64,000 bases of DNA, taken from Microcella alkaliphila (GTDB lineage Bacteria; Actinomycetota; Actinomycetes; Actinomycetales; Microbacteriaceae). The first letter of the stretch is position 1, and every line of letters begins with the position of its first letter. The stretch lies in contig NZ_SGXT01000011.1 of NCBI RefSeq assembly GCF_004216855.1, positions 62,001 to 126,000 of the forward strand, written 5' to 3'. Of the stretch, positions 63,874 to 64,000 are shown piece after piece. A program made the translations under genes and the position numbers. The notes under the pieces were generated by a model. That model was not told where the DNA came from and made no database searches. It worked only from the letters and a program-made list of their open reading frames with translations.

Positions 63874-64000
63874 GCGCGCTCCTCGTCATCGGAGTGTCCG
63901 GATGCGGGCCATGCCCGCTCAGCGCTCGGTCTCGCACTGTTGCCTGCGCGGATACGATGGCACGACCCTCGTGTCGTCCACGAGCCGTCACCCCTCGGAG

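Overview
The window is a high-GC, densely coded actinobacterial chromosome segment. The FAS-II cluster preceded by a FasR-type regulator, homodimeric AceE, DUF3145, DUF1684, DUF779, long-form DeoC and the order hrcA-dnaJ-rsmE-hinT-phoH-ybeY-corC-era ... leuA ... recO-uppS ... glyS ... dusB-dgt-dnaG fit the family Microbacteriaceae (family-level inference; genus not determinable here). No phage, insertion sequence, rRNA or CRISPR array was seen.

Layout. 1-3.2 kb: deoxyribose catabolism (deoC, a full aldehyde dehydrogenase and a truncated non-catalytic one). 3.5-9.3 kb: small membrane protein, panE, truB, HAD phosphatase, hemW and two DUF4870 membrane proteins. 9.5-16.8 kb: CIRCE-controlled hrcA-dnaJ followed by rsmE, hinT, phoH, ybeY, corC and era. 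17.2-21.4 kb: a two-component system and leuA, which has a leucine attenuator. 21.5-29.2 kb: P-loop kinase, TRIC-like channel and the NAD biosynthesis operon nrtR-nadA-nadB-nadC-nadS. 29.4-41 kb: recO, uppS, aminotransferase, glyS, an AbiEi/DUF559 nuclease, DsbA-like protein, ybaK, dusB, dgt and dnaG. 41-49.8 kb: ABC ATPase, 2-hydroxyacid dehydrogenase, tRNA-Asn, histidine kinase, azlCD, def, NIPA-like transporter, GT4 glycosyltransferase, a CAU tRNA and two genes of unknown function. 49.8-53.4 kb: GAF regulator, aldehyde dehydrogenase and DUF779. 54.2-61.8 kb (minus strand): aceE-fasR-fabD-fabH-acpP-fabF, linking acetyl-CoA production to fatty acid synthesis. 61.9-64 kb: peroxiredoxin, tRNA-Val, a zinc-ribbon/DUF559 nuclease and a membrane protein.

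The standout signal is a dispersed repeat with core GTCAACAACTCAGGAC, usually followed by TAACGC. I count 30 arms (15 on each strand). They lie mostly at gene 3' ends and between convergent genes, but ten overlap coding sequence. Within every cluster the plus-strand arms precede the minus-strand arms, so the arms face each other. In ten closely spaced pairs the gap between arms is 42, 42, 42, 43, 54, 54, 54, 64, 64 or 75 bp, that is, steps of about one helical turn. In genes the arm is read as VNNSGL, STTQD or SPELLT, and twice it supplies the stop codon. I recognise no described element of this kind in actinobacteria; the leading ideas are a paired protein-binding site (looping or chromosome organisation), a DNA-uptake-like sequence, or a REP-like element. 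Many genes also have a TAnnnT box 6-7 bp before the start codon, which suggests frequent leaderless transcription.
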